From an uncultured Bacilli bacterium (GTDB lineage: Bacteria > Bacillota_I > Bacilli_A > RF39 > UBA660): a stretch of 50,322 nt of DNA. Every line of letters begins with the position of its first letter. Position 1 is the stretch's first letter. Made by a program: the position numbers and the translations under genes. Of the stretch, positions 35,001 through 43,123 are shown one piece after another. Where the stretch lies: the NCBI GenBank assembly GCA_947626425.1, contig CANQRX010000002.1:1-50322 (forward strand). Reading direction: 5' to 3'. The notes below the pieces were generated by a model that saw nothing but the letters and a program-made list of their open reading frames with translations, did not search any database and had not been told where the DNA came from.

Positions 35001-35589
35001 TGAATGTGTTGGTGACGATTGTAAGTTTGAAGATGAAGAAGAAAATTGCGAAGGTCCAACTTGTCCATTAACATGTGTAAACTGTGTATTTGATGGTCAA
35101 GAAGCAACTTATACCTTTAGAGCTGTGTCCCTTGCTAATTTATTCCCAAATGAATGTGATGAAAATTCTGATAGTAGTGAATGTCGTACAACCGGCTATA
35201 ACTGGGACGTTGGTGAAAAAGCTAGTTTAACTAAGAAAGCAATCCAAGAAGAAGGTAATAATATCTATATTGAACCAGAATATTCATATACAATGAATTC
35301 CTCACAACTAAGTGCTATTAGAGAATATAATCAAAAAGTTGGTTCATATTCTAATACCACAACTGGAGCATTCTTTAACAACGAACCAGCATTGAAATGC
35401 AATGTTGTTGAAATAAATGGAATTCAATATGAGGTTGAATGTTTATCTACATTCTTATCAAACGGAAATGGTAAATACTTTACCGAAAATAAACGAAATA
35501 CTGAATTTGAACTATGGTCAAATACAGAATATTGCTTAAGCGGTAGCTGTTTAGATCGTAAAAAAGGCGTAGGACCGTCTTGGAAGTAG
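32071..35589 (+). CDS. Giant Cys-rich secreted protein 2 (1172 aa)
   Basis: A paralog of the 27411 gene: signal peptide (cleavage after TQA), the same N-terminal domain, one CSCQKDSNGNYTGKYEL module, then four tandem 36-residue repeats (SCQTPDESDDG...CKDGEVCDEEKYKEDC, residues about 427-565), a Cys-rich middle, a short helical part near residues 710-760 and the shared C-terminal half (CEGPTCPLTCVNCVFDGQ, YSYTMNSSQL) ending KGVGPSWK. Cysteines are mostly paired in CxxC or Cx4-8C spacing. No membrane anchor is seen. With ten bases to the TadE-like gene it heads the Tad-like operon, so it is the prime candidate for the assembled or exported surface structure. GGGGGAATG precedes the ATG. Confidence 0.65.
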   Translation: MKKKLTIFLLSLSLFLGVCLKNTQAAEVYDRVKSGYKISGTFTNTGISYFLEVGYKYGAPSTGSYNAYKNGIDGIFICISPDKDAGTYYKAVTEVNPDSPSVKNKNTRAFYVAVIKAYQIMVDSGEITTKKSNGRYSYTDRQKFLLIVRWLASKYGLLDTSHPSSSTTPAGNYKKYVYSDRSKYWNTSNSTIKRAEAVTKAAIKVGDKILKGSTYQKLIDNGDVWGARWESTAPTVETNAKKPNLVTIKFDVKAKNSIQKINYKDFKVECNYGYKCKDVTIKTKKETTKKGKEKQYISVSIVVDTTNGKKHKAQNAGQPYGVVVKTNFYDYHDSSHLFLFNPTVSTKQKMLLIRDYNQSMQIVTKFVPEWEDICSCQKDSNGNYTGKYELKTIVNGVVKTEEFGFNDKKAKKYDCPDSSKCVSEPNPSCQTPDESDDGNYHCKDGEVCDEEKYKEDCDTGKKPSCQTPDESDDGKYHCKDGEVCDEEKYKEDCDTGKKPSCQTPDESDDGKYHCKDGEVCDEEKYKEDCDTGKKPSCQIPSESDDGNYHCKDGEVCDKDEYEDDCLCPELKDKCEENPDDPACGEYKEKCPNCSATVTVPNNCNDFDAESTVDGVISDINETASSCNPTANLVKTCVIDKKDQAGSSFEATNEIKNNPYCKVWCKEKYEFSLPTAKYTQSGGYFQLTMKIAAKRDCYVSAADDPDNPIDKTKFLSDLSTAETAVKNAYNEYSKLNNDANLSALNSAKEKVESIISDFNSCSNGWSNNFVYNPEIEYDYYNDYLTNSKGTFEKIEGTDTMTSEDTYCSGDTDESYNCKSGASNTMQTETQSYENCDAQGCSVKTAQISTAKWIQKTKIVANAQYQPKEKFSTYTSYGIIKIDEPRCNGKDCLYTRLPDSSLPVQLTTGKGVFPFTFTFKNIGQSNTDNNLGRLIGSDNSIVKAFNELPDEYRCSKDNATDAYGGYVCHYINNCDGCDFECVGDDCKFEDEEENCEGPTCPLTCVNCVFDGQEATYTFRAVSLANLFPNECDENSDSSECRTTGYNWDVGEKASLTKKAIQEEGNNIYIEPEYSYTMNSSQLSAIREYNQKVGSYSNTTTGAFFNNEPALKCNVVEINGIQYEVECLSTFLSNGNGKYFTENKRNTEFELWSNTEYCLSGSCLDRKKGVGPSWK
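33349..33765 (+). repeat. Tandem 108-nt repeats (three full copies and one partial) inside giant protein 2
   Basis: Units start at 33349, 33457, 33565 and 33673. The second and third are identical base for base; the first differs at several third positions and the fourth is diverged. Each encodes four cysteines in a 36-residue acidic unit. Such repeats readily change number by recombination. Confidence 0.85.
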
Positions 35590-35598
35590 GAGGATATT

Positions 35599-36042
35599 AT
35601 GAAAGAATCTTATTGGGGTTATTGGATAATTGTACTAGGTGTATTTATCATCGTCATAATGATGTTAATATCTAATGTGACAACGACTAATACTCAAGAC
35701 TATTATTTAATAAAAGAAGTATCAGAAGCTTCGATGGTAGATGCAATAGATTATGCGTATTATCGTCAAAGTGGTGAATTAAGAATTAATCGTGAAAAAT
35801 TTGTAGAAAGCTTTTTAAGACGCTTTGCTGAAAATGTTTCACTTAGTACATATACTGTAAATTTTTACGATATATATGAAGCACCACCTAAAGCAAGTGT
35901 TGAAGTTATAACCAAAAGCAATACTTATAATATAAATTCTGATGCCCAAAGTTTTGATATTGTTAATAGAATAGATGCAATATTAGAACTAGATGGTACT
36001 GCAGAATCAGGAACGTTTGATAACTTACAATCAAATCCTTAA
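35599..36042 (+). CDS. TadE-like / pseudopilin-type membrane protein
   Basis: A 147-residue protein with one N-terminal membrane segment (about residues 8-28, WIIVLGVFIIVIMML) and an extracellular domain of alternating strands and helices. Its size, topology and place before a CpaB-like gene match TadE/pseudopilin-like subunits of Tad systems, but the conserved prepilin cleavage motif (G followed by FxxxE) is not evident. GGAGG lies seven bases upstream of the ATG. Confidence 0.5.
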   Translation: MKESYWGYWIIVLGVFIIVIMMLISNVTTTNTQDYYLIKEVSEASMVDAIDYAYYRQSGELRINREKFVESFLRRFAENVSLSTYTVNFYDIYEAPPKASVEVITKSNTYNINSDAQSFDIVNRIDAILELDGTAESGTFDNLQSNP

Positions 36043-36080
36043 AAAATTGCTTTAAAAAATATTAGTTAGGAGGAATAAAA

Positions 36081-36914
36081 ATGGGAAATTTATTATCAAA
36101 ACTTAAAAGGTTTTTAGAAAATAAAAATACAGTAACAATTTTATGTGTAATCGCGGGAATTGCAGTTTTGTATATTGGTTATAATTGGCGGGTTAATTCA
36201 GCTATTAGTCCGACATCTATTCCTTATGCAAAAACTGCTTTACCTTCACGTCATGTTATAACATCAGATGATATTGGTTATATGGAAGTTTCTAGTGCGG
36301 TCGTTAATCGTAGTTCTAATATTATTAGAAATTCCAATTTAATTATTGGTAAAGAGGTAATGTATGGTACTACCATTCCTCAAAATAGTTTTTTCTATGA
36401 TAGTGCAATTACCGATTCTAATTTACAACCAGATGATGTTATGGCTGATATTCCAAACGGCTATACATTGTTTACTTTATCAGTAGACTTACATACTACT
36501 TATGGTAACTCTATTTATCCTGGAAATTATATTGATTTATGGTTTAAGGGTGTAGATGATTACAACAAAATAATGTATACCAACTTAATAAGAAGTATTA
36601 AAGTTTCCGATGTTCGGGATAGTAATGGTCAATCTGTTTTTGAAACATCTATGGAAAAAAGAACACCATCTGAATTATTATTTGCAGTTCCTGATGATAT
36701 GTATTCTTTGCTTAAAAAAGCTCAATACATTGGTGGGGTAGAAATAATACCAGTTCCAAGAAACCGTAATTATACTGCCAATCCTGGAGAAACAGAAGTT
36801 GCTAGTGATTATGTAAAAGAATTTATTTTATCAAAAACCGCAATTATTCCAGATGAAAATATAAGTACAAACACAAATGATAATAACGATGAAAACAATA
36901 ATGTAGAAGAATAA
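36081..36914 (+). CDS. cpaB: SAF-domain protein, CpaB/RcpC-like pilus assembly subunit
   Basis: A 277-residue protein with an N-terminal membrane segment (about residues 18-36) and an extracellular SAF domain: PYAKTALPSRHVITSDDIGY near residues 48-67 is the SAF start, and ALF-like strands follow (TLFTLSVDL, YPGNYIDLWFKG). CpaB/RcpC proteins bind wall or form the external channel of Tad pili. The C-terminus is acidic and Asn-rich. GGAGG precedes the ATG; the CpaF-like gene follows after 19 bases. Confidence 0.8.
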   Translation: MGNLLSKLKRFLENKNTVTILCVIAGIAVLYIGYNWRVNSAISPTSIPYAKTALPSRHVITSDDIGYMEVSSAVVNRSSNIIRNSNLIIGKEVMYGTTIPQNSFFYDSAITDSNLQPDDVMADIPNGYTLFTLSVDLHTTYGNSIYPGNYIDLWFKGVDDYNKIMYTNLIRSIKVSDVRDSNGQSVFETSMEKRTPSELLFAVPDDMYSLLKKAQYIGGVEIIPVPRNRNYTANPGETEVASDYVKEFILSKTAIIPDENISTNTNDNNDENNNVEE

Positions 36915-36933
36915 CAAGAAAGGGGTGCCGGCC

Positions 36934-38061
36934 ATGAATGATGCTATATTTTCGCAATTAGACTTTGGGCCAATCGAAGAATTTTTAAGAAATGAAGATG
37001 TAACAGATATTTCTTATAGTAATAATGGCTGTGTTTGGTTAAAATCACTTTCTCAAGGTTGCTATAAAGTTGAACGACCTGAAATAAATAATGCACTTAT
37101 GGAAAAATTAGCATTTCAGTGTGCAAATGTTATGGGTAAAACATTTAACATGGCCCATCCTTTCTTAGATGCAGAAAGTGCCGAATTACGTTTAAATTTT
37201 GTTCATGATTCCATTGCTACAAATGGAATTGCTTGCGTTATCCGTAAAACACCAGCCAAAATCCGATTAAATAAAACTAAATTATTAGATGAAAAATACG
37301 TTTCCGAAAGTGTTCATGATTTTTTGATTAAATGTGTAGAAGGTCATGCCAATATAATTGTCAGTGGAGAAACTGGTTCCGGAAAAACCGAATTAGTTAA
37401 ATACTTAGCTTCACATACCAAAGAAAACGAAAAAGTTATTACCATTGAAGATACATTGGAGTTACATTTAGACCGAATTTTTCCTCATCGGGATATTGTG
37501 GCAATGAAAACTAATAATATTGCGAGTTATTCAGATGTTTTAGTAACATGTATGCGTCAAAATCCCATTTGGATATTACTTTCCGAAGTTCGTAGTGCTG
37601 AAGCGGTTATGGCCGTCCGTAACTCGATTTCTTCAGGGCACCACATTTTATCAACAATTCACTCCGATAAAGCAAGTTTAATTCCGATGCGTATGTATTC
37701 TTTAGTTGAATCAAACATTGATGTCGAACAGTTTGTCGCGACAATTCACCGATACGTCCAAATAGGAGTCTATGTAAAAGGTTATTTAAGTAAAGAACTG
37801 GGTAGATTTCAAAGAGAAATATTGGAAGTTTGTGAATTTTATGTTGATGATAATAATAAGCCAAAAACAAATATTATATTTAAAAAAACTTTAACAGGTG
37901 AGATTACTATGAATAATCCTACCGAACATTTAAGAGATTATTTAGGTATTTCAGGGGTTCTTTTACCAGATGACATTTTTGCATCAGAAAAAGATAATTC
38001 TGATTCTAGTCAAATGGCTAATAATACTTCATCTGATATTGAGCAGATAGAAACTTTATAA
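36934..38061 (+). CDS. cpaF: CpaF/TadA-like secretion ATPase
   Basis: A 375-residue type II/IV secretion ATPase. The P-loop is SGETGSGKT (about residues 144-152), the Asp-box is ITIEDTLELHL, and the Walker B / His-box region is PIWILLSEVRSAEAV...GHHILSTIHSD. It energises pilin assembly at the inner face of the membrane in Tad systems. The typical IVGEVRG is IWILLSEVRS here, a slight variant, and the long N-terminal part of CpaF is short. The ATG at 36934 with AAGGGGTG upstream is preferred over a GTG nine bases before. Confidence 0.85.
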   Translation: MNDAIFSQLDFGPIEEFLRNEDVTDISYSNNGCVWLKSLSQGCYKVERPEINNALMEKLAFQCANVMGKTFNMAHPFLDAESAELRLNFVHDSIATNGIACVIRKTPAKIRLNKTKLLDEKYVSESVHDFLIKCVEGHANIIVSGETGSGKTELVKYLASHTKENEKVITIEDTLELHLDRIFPHRDIVAMKTNNIASYSDVLVTCMRQNPIWILLSEVRSAEAVMAVRNSISSGHHILSTIHSDKASLIPMRMYSLVESNIDVEQFVATIHRYVQIGVYVKGYLSKELGRFQREILEVCEFYVDDNNKPKTNIIFKKTLTGEITMNNPTEHLRDYLGISGVLLPDDIFASEKDNSDSSQMANNTSSDIEQIETL

Positions 38062-38077
38062 GAAGGAGAGAGGACCA

Positions 38078-38974
38078 ATGATTGAGCTTATAATTTTAAT
38101 AGCCTTAGCAGTTTTTGCTTTATCATACCGATTTAATAATGGAGAAAATATTTACAAATTTTTTGTTACCAAAATTTCAATGGCTTATGATCGATATGCT
38201 CCATATAGTTTTAAAACGGTTCGGGAAAAAACCAAAGAATTAGGAAAAGAGTACACTGCTAAAGATTATTTAACCCAAGTAGCGCTCTTTGTTGCCGTTG
38301 CTGGAGGAATATCTTATCTATATTTTTACAATATTATTATTTCTGCTATTTATGCAGGTGTAGCGGTTTTGTTTATCCCGTTTTTAGCTTATTTAAGGTG
38401 TCAAAAAGCTTATTCAGAATTTTTATTCGAGCAAACCCAGGTTTATACAACCAATGTTATAATGGAATTTAATACCACTCAAAGTTTTGTAAAATCTTTA
38501 GAAGGCGTTCGGGATTCTGGAATCTTAGAAAATCCTCTTTTGGATGATGTTAAAACAATGATTGATATGTCTTACCAAAATGGAACAATTGATGAATCAA
38601 TAGAATTCTTTAATAAAAAGTATCCTTACTATATGGTAAAAAATATGCACCAATTATTTTTACAAATAACAAAAGAAGGTGCAAAAGACTCTGGTGAAGC
38701 CTTAGAAAATATGTCCATGGATATCGATGCCTTAGTTGAAGGTGTTTATCGAGACCAAATCGACAGAGCAAACTTTCACAAACGATTTATAACTTTTGGA
38801 TTAGCCTTATTTCTATTAGTAATGGCCATGCAATTTCTACTCGGAACAGAATCTTATTTAAAATTATTAGATATGTGGTATGTACAAGTAGTCCTTCACT
38901 TAATAATCTGGATTAACTGTTTCTTTCTATACCGCGGCGAACGTTTCTATTATGAAGATGTGGGGGTAGAATAA
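38078..38974 (+). CDS. tadB: TadB-like membrane platform protein
   Basis: A 298-residue T2SS-F domain protein: membrane segment near the N-terminus, then two in the region residues 65-105, a cytoplasmic loop with a helical core (FLFEQTQVYTTNVIMEF, FNKKYPYYMVKNMHQLFL) and C-terminal membrane segments near residues 235-255 and 270-290. With the next gene it forms the platform on which CpaF works. AGAAGGAGAG precedes the ATG, and its stop overlaps the start of the TadC-like gene. Confidence 0.75.
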   Translation: MIELIILIALAVFALSYRFNNGENIYKFFVTKISMAYDRYAPYSFKTVREKTKELGKEYTAKDYLTQVALFVAVAGGISYLYFYNIIISAIYAGVAVLFIPFLAYLRCQKAYSEFLFEQTQVYTTNVIMEFNTTQSFVKSLEGVRDSGILENPLLDDVKTMIDMSYQNGTIDESIEFFNKKYPYYMVKNMHQLFLQITKEGAKDSGEALENMSMDIDALVEGVYRDQIDRANFHKRFITFGLALFLLVMAMQFLLGTESYLKLLDMWYVQVVLHLIIWINCFFLYRGERFYYEDVGVE

Positions 38975-39762
38975 TGTACTGGGAAATAATTACCTTAGCA
39001 ATTATAATATTGTTTGTTTTAAATTATACCGGAAGGATTTCTGCTTCTCGTTTCGTTAGCGATAATGAAGTAATCTTTCAAAAATTAAAAGAAAAAGATT
39101 GGGATTTTTATGTAAAGATTAGATATGGAGATACGGTAAACCCAGACTTCTTATTTACCAAAAGAGTTCAAAACGGGTTAATAATAATTGTCATCATGCT
39201 TTGCTTCTTTATTTCTAATTTATCTTATGTAACCATTTTGTTTAGTTTAATTGCCGGCTATTTAGTATTTAAAATGCAATATAATAATTTAAAGAATTAT
39301 TATAAAAGACATTTACATGAAATAGACGCCATGTTACCACATTATTTAAAAAGTTTGGAAATTTTAATTCAACATTACACCGTTCCAGTAGCTTTAGGAA
39401 AATCAATTGAAGATGCCCCAGCTATATTTAAAGACGGTTTACAAGAATTAATTAGTCAAATCAACAGTGGGGATAGTTCAATTAATCCTTATATGCAATT
39501 CGCCAAAGTTTATCCAGTTCGTGATTCAATGCGAATGATGCGTTTATTATATCGTTTATCATTAGGACGACAAGAACATAAACAAGAACAATTAATTACT
39601 TTCTCAAGAACCATTTCTAATTTACAACAAAAAGCAAGAGAAATAAAATACAAAGAACGTCTTGACAAAATGGAAAAGAAAACCATGCAAATGCTAGTTG
39701 TAACCGGTGTTGGGGTAATGATATTACTAGTTTTAGCGGTTTTAATGATGATGAATATGTAA
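38974..39762 (+). CDS. tadC: TadC-like membrane platform protein
   Basis: A 262-residue protein with two early membrane segments (about residues 3-20 and 68-92), a cytoplasmic helical domain (LPHYLKSLEILIQHYTVPVA, typical of T2SS-F) and a C-terminal membrane segment. It is the last gene of the Tad-like cluster, which here lacks a prepilin peptidase (TadV/CpaA), a recognisable Flp pilin and the outer-membrane genes, the last being expected in a Gram-positive. A terminator follows two bases after the stop. Confidence 0.75.
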   Translation: MYWEIITLAIIILFVLNYTGRISASRFVSDNEVIFQKLKEKDWDFYVKIRYGDTVNPDFLFTKRVQNGLIIIVIMLCFFISNLSYVTILFSLIAGYLVFKMQYNNLKNYYKRHLHEIDAMLPHYLKSLEILIQHYTVPVALGKSIEDAPAIFKDGLQELISQINSGDSSINPYMQFAKVYPVRDSMRMMRLLYRLSLGRQEHKQEQLITFSRTISNLQQKAREIKYKERLDKMEKKTMQMLVVTGVGVMILLVLAVLMMMNM

Positions 39763-39763
39763 G

Positions 39764-39786
39764 ACAGCTTTTTATAAGTTGTTTTT
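39764..39786 (+). terminator. Rho-independent terminator of the Tad-like operon
   Basis: ACAGCTT (39764-39770) pairs with AAGTTGT (39776-39782, one G-U) around TTTAT, followed by T's. It separates the operon from gene B. Confidence 0.55.
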
Positions 39787-39794
39787 ATTTTAAA

Positions 39795-39821
39795 TTGACA
39801 AACGGGGGGGGGGTATATGAT
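39795..39821 (+). promoter_or_regulatory. Gene B promoter with a G10 tract in its spacer
   Basis: A perfect -35, TTGACA (39795-39800), is followed by AAC, ten G (39804-39813), TA and TATGAT (39816-39821), one mismatch from the -10 consensus. The spacer is 15 bases now; gaining two G would make it 17. This is the layout of phase-variable promoters such as porA of Neisseria, where G-tract length tunes transcription. Confidence 0.7.
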
Positions 39822-39850
39822 AAAATTAATTAAGAGTAAGGTGTTGGAAT

Positions 39851-41695
39851 ATGGAAAAGAAAACAAATACTTTTAATTATTTTATTGTTGTATTAATTAT
39901 TTTAGTTATTGCTTTTTTAGGAATAACGTATGCTTATTGGAATGTAACAATTAATCAAGAAAATAAAAATGTAGTAAAATCAGTTTGTTTAAAAGTAAGT
40001 ATGGCTAAAGATGAAAATGAAATAAGTCTACCTAAAGCTATGCCCATCAGTGACGAAGAAGGTGTAGCTTTAGCACCATATACCTTTAGCATTAAAAATA
40101 CTTGTAATGATAATGCAAGTTACCAAATAAATTTAGAGTCTTTATCCAAAATAAATGGAACAGAAGAAATACCTTTTAATGATAGATTAGCACCCAAATA
40201 TGTTCGCTTTAAATTAAATAAAACCGAAAAACCAGATGAAGGAACAATGTTATTATTAAGTAATACGGATGAAGTAACCCCAATTTTAGATAATACCTAT
40301 AGTTCCCATAAATTAATGACCGGATATTTAAGTCCAAGTGAAACCAAAGATTTTGAATTAAGATTATGGATAGATGAAGATGCTGATGAAGGAGCGATGA
40401 ATAAAACATTTGCCAGTAAAGTAACCATAACCAATGCTTATTTAGAGGAAGATAAAATACCACCAACAGCCACTTTAGATTTAGCGGTTTGTGATAATCT
40501 AATTACAGCTACCGGAAGTGGTCAAGCAAATAAAGACAAAACAATTTCTAAATATGAATATAAATTAGATGATGATGATTGGTATGAAACAACAAGTACT
40601 GAACCAAAAACATTTACAGTTGAAGATTATGGCTTACATAAAATAAGTTTAAGAGTAACGGATAATACCAATAATGTAAGTGGTGAAGTAATAAAAGAAG
40701 TTGAAATAAAAAAACCAGAAACTGTAAATATTAAAGGTAAAGATATTCCAGTAGCAACCTGTGGAGATGGATTATATCGAGTGGAACATAAAGATGGCCC
40801 TGATAACTGGAAAGAAACAGAATATCGTTTTGCCGGAGTAAACTATACTAATGATAGCACTTCATATGTCCATAATTATGTAAGCTTTAATGAAGAAATT
40901 TGGCGAATTATAGGATTAGTAAATGTTAAAACAGAAGATGGAAAATATGACCAACGATTAAAAATTGTCCGAACTGATGGAGTAGGTAACCAAAAGAATT
41001 TTGGCAGTTATCAATGGAATAATACAGCTAATAGTGACTGGACGAAATCATCATTAAAAAATATGTTAAACGGAATTTACTATACTAGTGAAAATGGAGA
41101 TTGTTATACAACAAGTAGTACAGCAACCCAATGTGATTTTAGTCAAGAAAGTACTACTTTACCAAATGGTTTAAATGAAACAGCCCGAGGAATGGTCGAT
41201 GATGGAGTAATCTGGAATTTAGGAGGAACAGCAGCATATCAAACTACAACAGTAACCCAATTTTATAATTATGAACGAGGAACGACAGTGTATAATGATA
41301 GACCAAAGGAATGGACAAAAACCAATGATGCAAGTGAACATAAAGGAGTAGGCTTAATTTATCCAAGTGATTATGGGTATGCCACGAATGGTGGAACCTC
41401 GGGAAGAGATTATTGTTTTAAAAAAGCACTATACAGTTGGGCCGGAAGTGGTTATAAAGAAGAATGTGCCAATAAAGATTGGTTAAAGCCAAGTAGTAGC
41501 TATTTATGGACGATTACGCCGAATTCGGGCAGTTCCCACGCTGCGTTCAGTGTCCACTCGTCGGGGTTTGTCATCGGCAACTACAGCGTCGCGAACTCCT
41601 ACGTCGTCTGGCCCGTCGTGTATCTGAAATCGAATATTCAGATTTCCGGCGGTGATGGGACTTTTGAAAATCCCTTTACTCTTGAATTAGATTAA
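39851..41695 (+). CDS. Surface protein B: TasA-like domain, Ig-like domain and C-terminal DGR-type variable domain
   Basis: A 614-residue protein with an uncleaved or SipW-type N-terminal signal (YFIVVLIILVIAFLGITYAYW). Residues about 30-200 resemble the TasA-like proteins (AMPISDEEG, YTFSIKNTC, LRLWIDEDA), 210-298 look like an Ig-like repeat (KYEYKLDDDDW, HKISLRVTDN), and 330-614 are the Cys-containing domain shared with genes A and C (WRIIGLVNV, VGLIYPSDYGYATNGG, WTITP...WPVVYLKSN). The Cys and GLIYPSDYGYAT blocks suggest the C-type-lectin-like fold of DGR targets. Unlike A and C the frame is intact, and control instead appears to lie in a G10 promoter tract. AAGGTGTTGG precedes the ATG. 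The ligand is unknown. Confidence 0.8.
   Translation: MEKKTNTFNYFIVVLIILVIAFLGITYAYWNVTINQENKNVVKSVCLKVSMAKDENEISLPKAMPISDEEGVALAPYTFSIKNTCNDNASYQINLESLSKINGTEEIPFNDRLAPKYVRFKLNKTEKPDEGTMLLLSNTDEVTPILDNTYSSHKLMTGYLSPSETKDFELRLWIDEDADEGAMNKTFASKVTITNAYLEEDKIPPTATLDLAVCDNLITATGSGQANKDKTISKYEYKLDDDDWYETTSTEPKTFTVEDYGLHKISLRVTDNTNNVSGEVIKEVEIKKPETVNIKGKDIPVATCGDGLYRVEHKDGPDNWKETEYRFAGVNYTNDSTSYVHNYVSFNEEIWRIIGLVNVKTEDGKYDQRLKIVRTDGVGNQKNFGSYQWNNTANSDWTKSSLKNMLNGIYYTSENGDCYTTSSTATQCDFSQESTTLPNGLNETARGMVDDGVIWNLGGTAAYQTTTVTQFYNYERGTTVYNDRPKEWTKTNDASEHKGVGLIYPSDYGYATNGGTSGRDYCFKKALYSWAGSGYKEECANKDWLKPSSSYLWTITPNSGSSHAAFSVHSSGFVIGNYSVANSYVVWPVVYLKSNIQISGGDGTFENPFTLELD
41507..41635 (+). other. DGR-type variable region (VR) of gene B
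   Basis: The segment is about 61% G+C by hand count over 41521-41620, against about 37% in a nearby 60-base stretch of the same gene. It aligns without gaps to 47747-47875 of gene C. The differences fall in 13 codons, all changing the residue, plus one synonymous site; the other codons are unchanged and nearly free of A. Of 24 base mismatches, 19 have A in one copy. The fixed 3' block gtcgtctggcccgtcgt is a candidate for the initiation site of mutagenic homing. Confidence 0.75.
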
Positions 41696-41766
41696 ATTGT
41701 CTTTTCGACAAAATTGTGTATATTTTTTGATCTTTAATCCACACTATAAGTGGAAAGGAGATCTCT

Positions 41767-42519
41767 ATGTTAAAAGAAGTAAAAGCATTTTTTCTTACTT
41801 TAATTGTCGGAATAGTCGCTTTAACTCTAAATGTTAATGCTGCATCAACTGCTACAGTAAATTCTCAAGCTGATTTAAAAGAAGCCTTAGATGATGAAAG
41901 TATTACCACAATTATTTTAGGTAGCGATATTGATACTACGGAAAAAATTAATATTGTTCGACCTGTTACAATTGATGGTCAAAATCATACTATTCGTTAT
42001 GTAGGAACTTTTGGTGATGAAGGAAGTAGAGACAATACTGTTTGGTCTGGAATTTATGTTTTACAATTTTATAAAACAACTGGAACCTTAAAAGACATTA
42101 AATTAACAGGCGGGAATGCTGGCCTTTTACTTAATGGTTCAGAAGTAACTTTTGAAGGAACAATTGATGTTTCTGGTAATGGTTTTGGCGGTATTGAATT
42201 AGGCCAAGGTGCTAATGTAACCGAAACTCCTCATTTAAAATTAGAAGGCGATGCCGAAATTGTTAACACAACCGAAGCCGAAGATGCTCCAACATTATGG
42301 GTTCCTGATGATACTAAAACCGCAATTTTAGAAAGTAATGGAATGCAAGAAACAATATCAGCTGGCGAAGAATTAACTATTATAGAAGCCCTAAGTTATT
42401 TTAATGTCCCAACTGAAAATCCTCAAACAGCCGATTTTAACAAATTATCAATTGTTTTAGGATTTATGAGCTTATTTATCTTTGCTTTAACTATGTCAAA
42501 GATTATGTTAAGAAAATAA
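41767..42519 (+). CDS. NPQTA-type sortase-anchored surface protein with beta-helix-like repeats
   Basis: A 250-residue protein with a signal peptide (cleavage near VNAAS). The body reads as short alternating strands with T, N and G turns (TIDGQNHTIRYVG, TLKDIKLTGGNAGLLLNG, VTFEGTIDVSGNGFGG), the look of a right-handed parallel beta-helix of the pectate-lyase fold. Its C-terminus is NPQTAD, then a hydrophobic stretch (LSIVLGFMSLFIFALTM) and a basic tail, i.e. a class B-type sorting signal. The only sortase in the window is class B, encoded 670 bases away. AAAGGAGAT precedes the ATG. Enzyme activity is not indicated. Confidence 0.7.
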   Translation: MLKEVKAFFLTLIVGIVALTLNVNAASTATVNSQADLKEALDDESITTIILGSDIDTTEKINIVRPVTIDGQNHTIRYVGTFGDEGSRDNTVWSGIYVLQFYKTTGTLKDIKLTGGNAGLLLNGSEVTFEGTIDVSGNGFGGIELGQGANVTETPHLKLEGDAEIVNTTEAEDAPTLWVPDDTKTAILESNGMQETISAGEELTIIEALSYFNVPTENPQTADFNKLSIVLGFMSLFIFALTMSKIMLRK

Positions 42520-42576
42520 GGTATTGAAATTAACTTTCGGTTCTTCCAAAAGTTTCCGAAAAGGCTGAATATTCGA

Positions 42577-42602
42577 AGTAGATAGAAATATCTGCTTTTT
42601 TA
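42577..42602 (+). terminator. Terminator of the NPQTA surface gene
   Basis: AGTAGATA (42577-42584) pairs with TATCTGCT (42589-42596, one G-U) around a GAAA tetraloop and is followed by a T run. The 42520-43190 gap contains no gene I can support; it holds several hairpins and short related repeats. Confidence 0.75.
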
Positions 42603-43002
42603 CGTTGATACAATAAATAGAAAATTTTAATTCATTCTTATGGAACCAAATATTTTAAAGTTCAGGGGTACGTAAAAGAAGAATTCAAGATACTCTATTT
42701 TTATAAAAGTGTTTATATTGAATTAAGGGAATGTAGCTTCCAAACTTAAAAATTTTTACATAAAAAATTCCGTTTGCAAGAAAAAAATTAAAAAAAGTTC
42801 TTCCAGAAACTTTCGAGAGAACCTAAATATAAGTTATATTTGTACAGAGAACATTTGTTCAATATAATGTTAATGGATACATTTGGAATATATCAGGTGT
42901 TTTCCCTTTCAATTATCAAAAGATAAAAGAGAACTTTCTCAATTTATTATAATTTTGCTATTATTCTTTGTAGTAATCACCTTACTATACAGATAATAAA
43001 AA

Positions 43003-43034
43003 CATCTGATTTCAACAATTGTTGATTTCAGATG
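43003..43034 (+). repeat. Imperfect palindrome in the sortase-side gap
   Basis: CATCTGA pairs with TCAGATG around an inner perfect palindrome CAACAATTGTTG. The neighbouring terminator repeats the CATCTGATT word. Function unknown. Confidence 0.5.
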
Positions 43035-43045
43035 AAACCCATAAG

Positions 43046-43085
43046 GGATAACATCTGATTCTCGCAATCAAATGTATCCTTTTTT
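43046..43085 (+). terminator. Probable rho-independent terminator
   Basis: GGAT pairs with ATCC, ACAT with ATGT and GATT with AATC around CTCGC (43046-43079), followed by six T. No gene upstream is obvious, so an untranslated transcript may end here. Confidence 0.5.
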
Positions 43086-43123
43086 ATTTTATGCAAGTTT
43101 CCTTGACGTATTCATAATAACAT

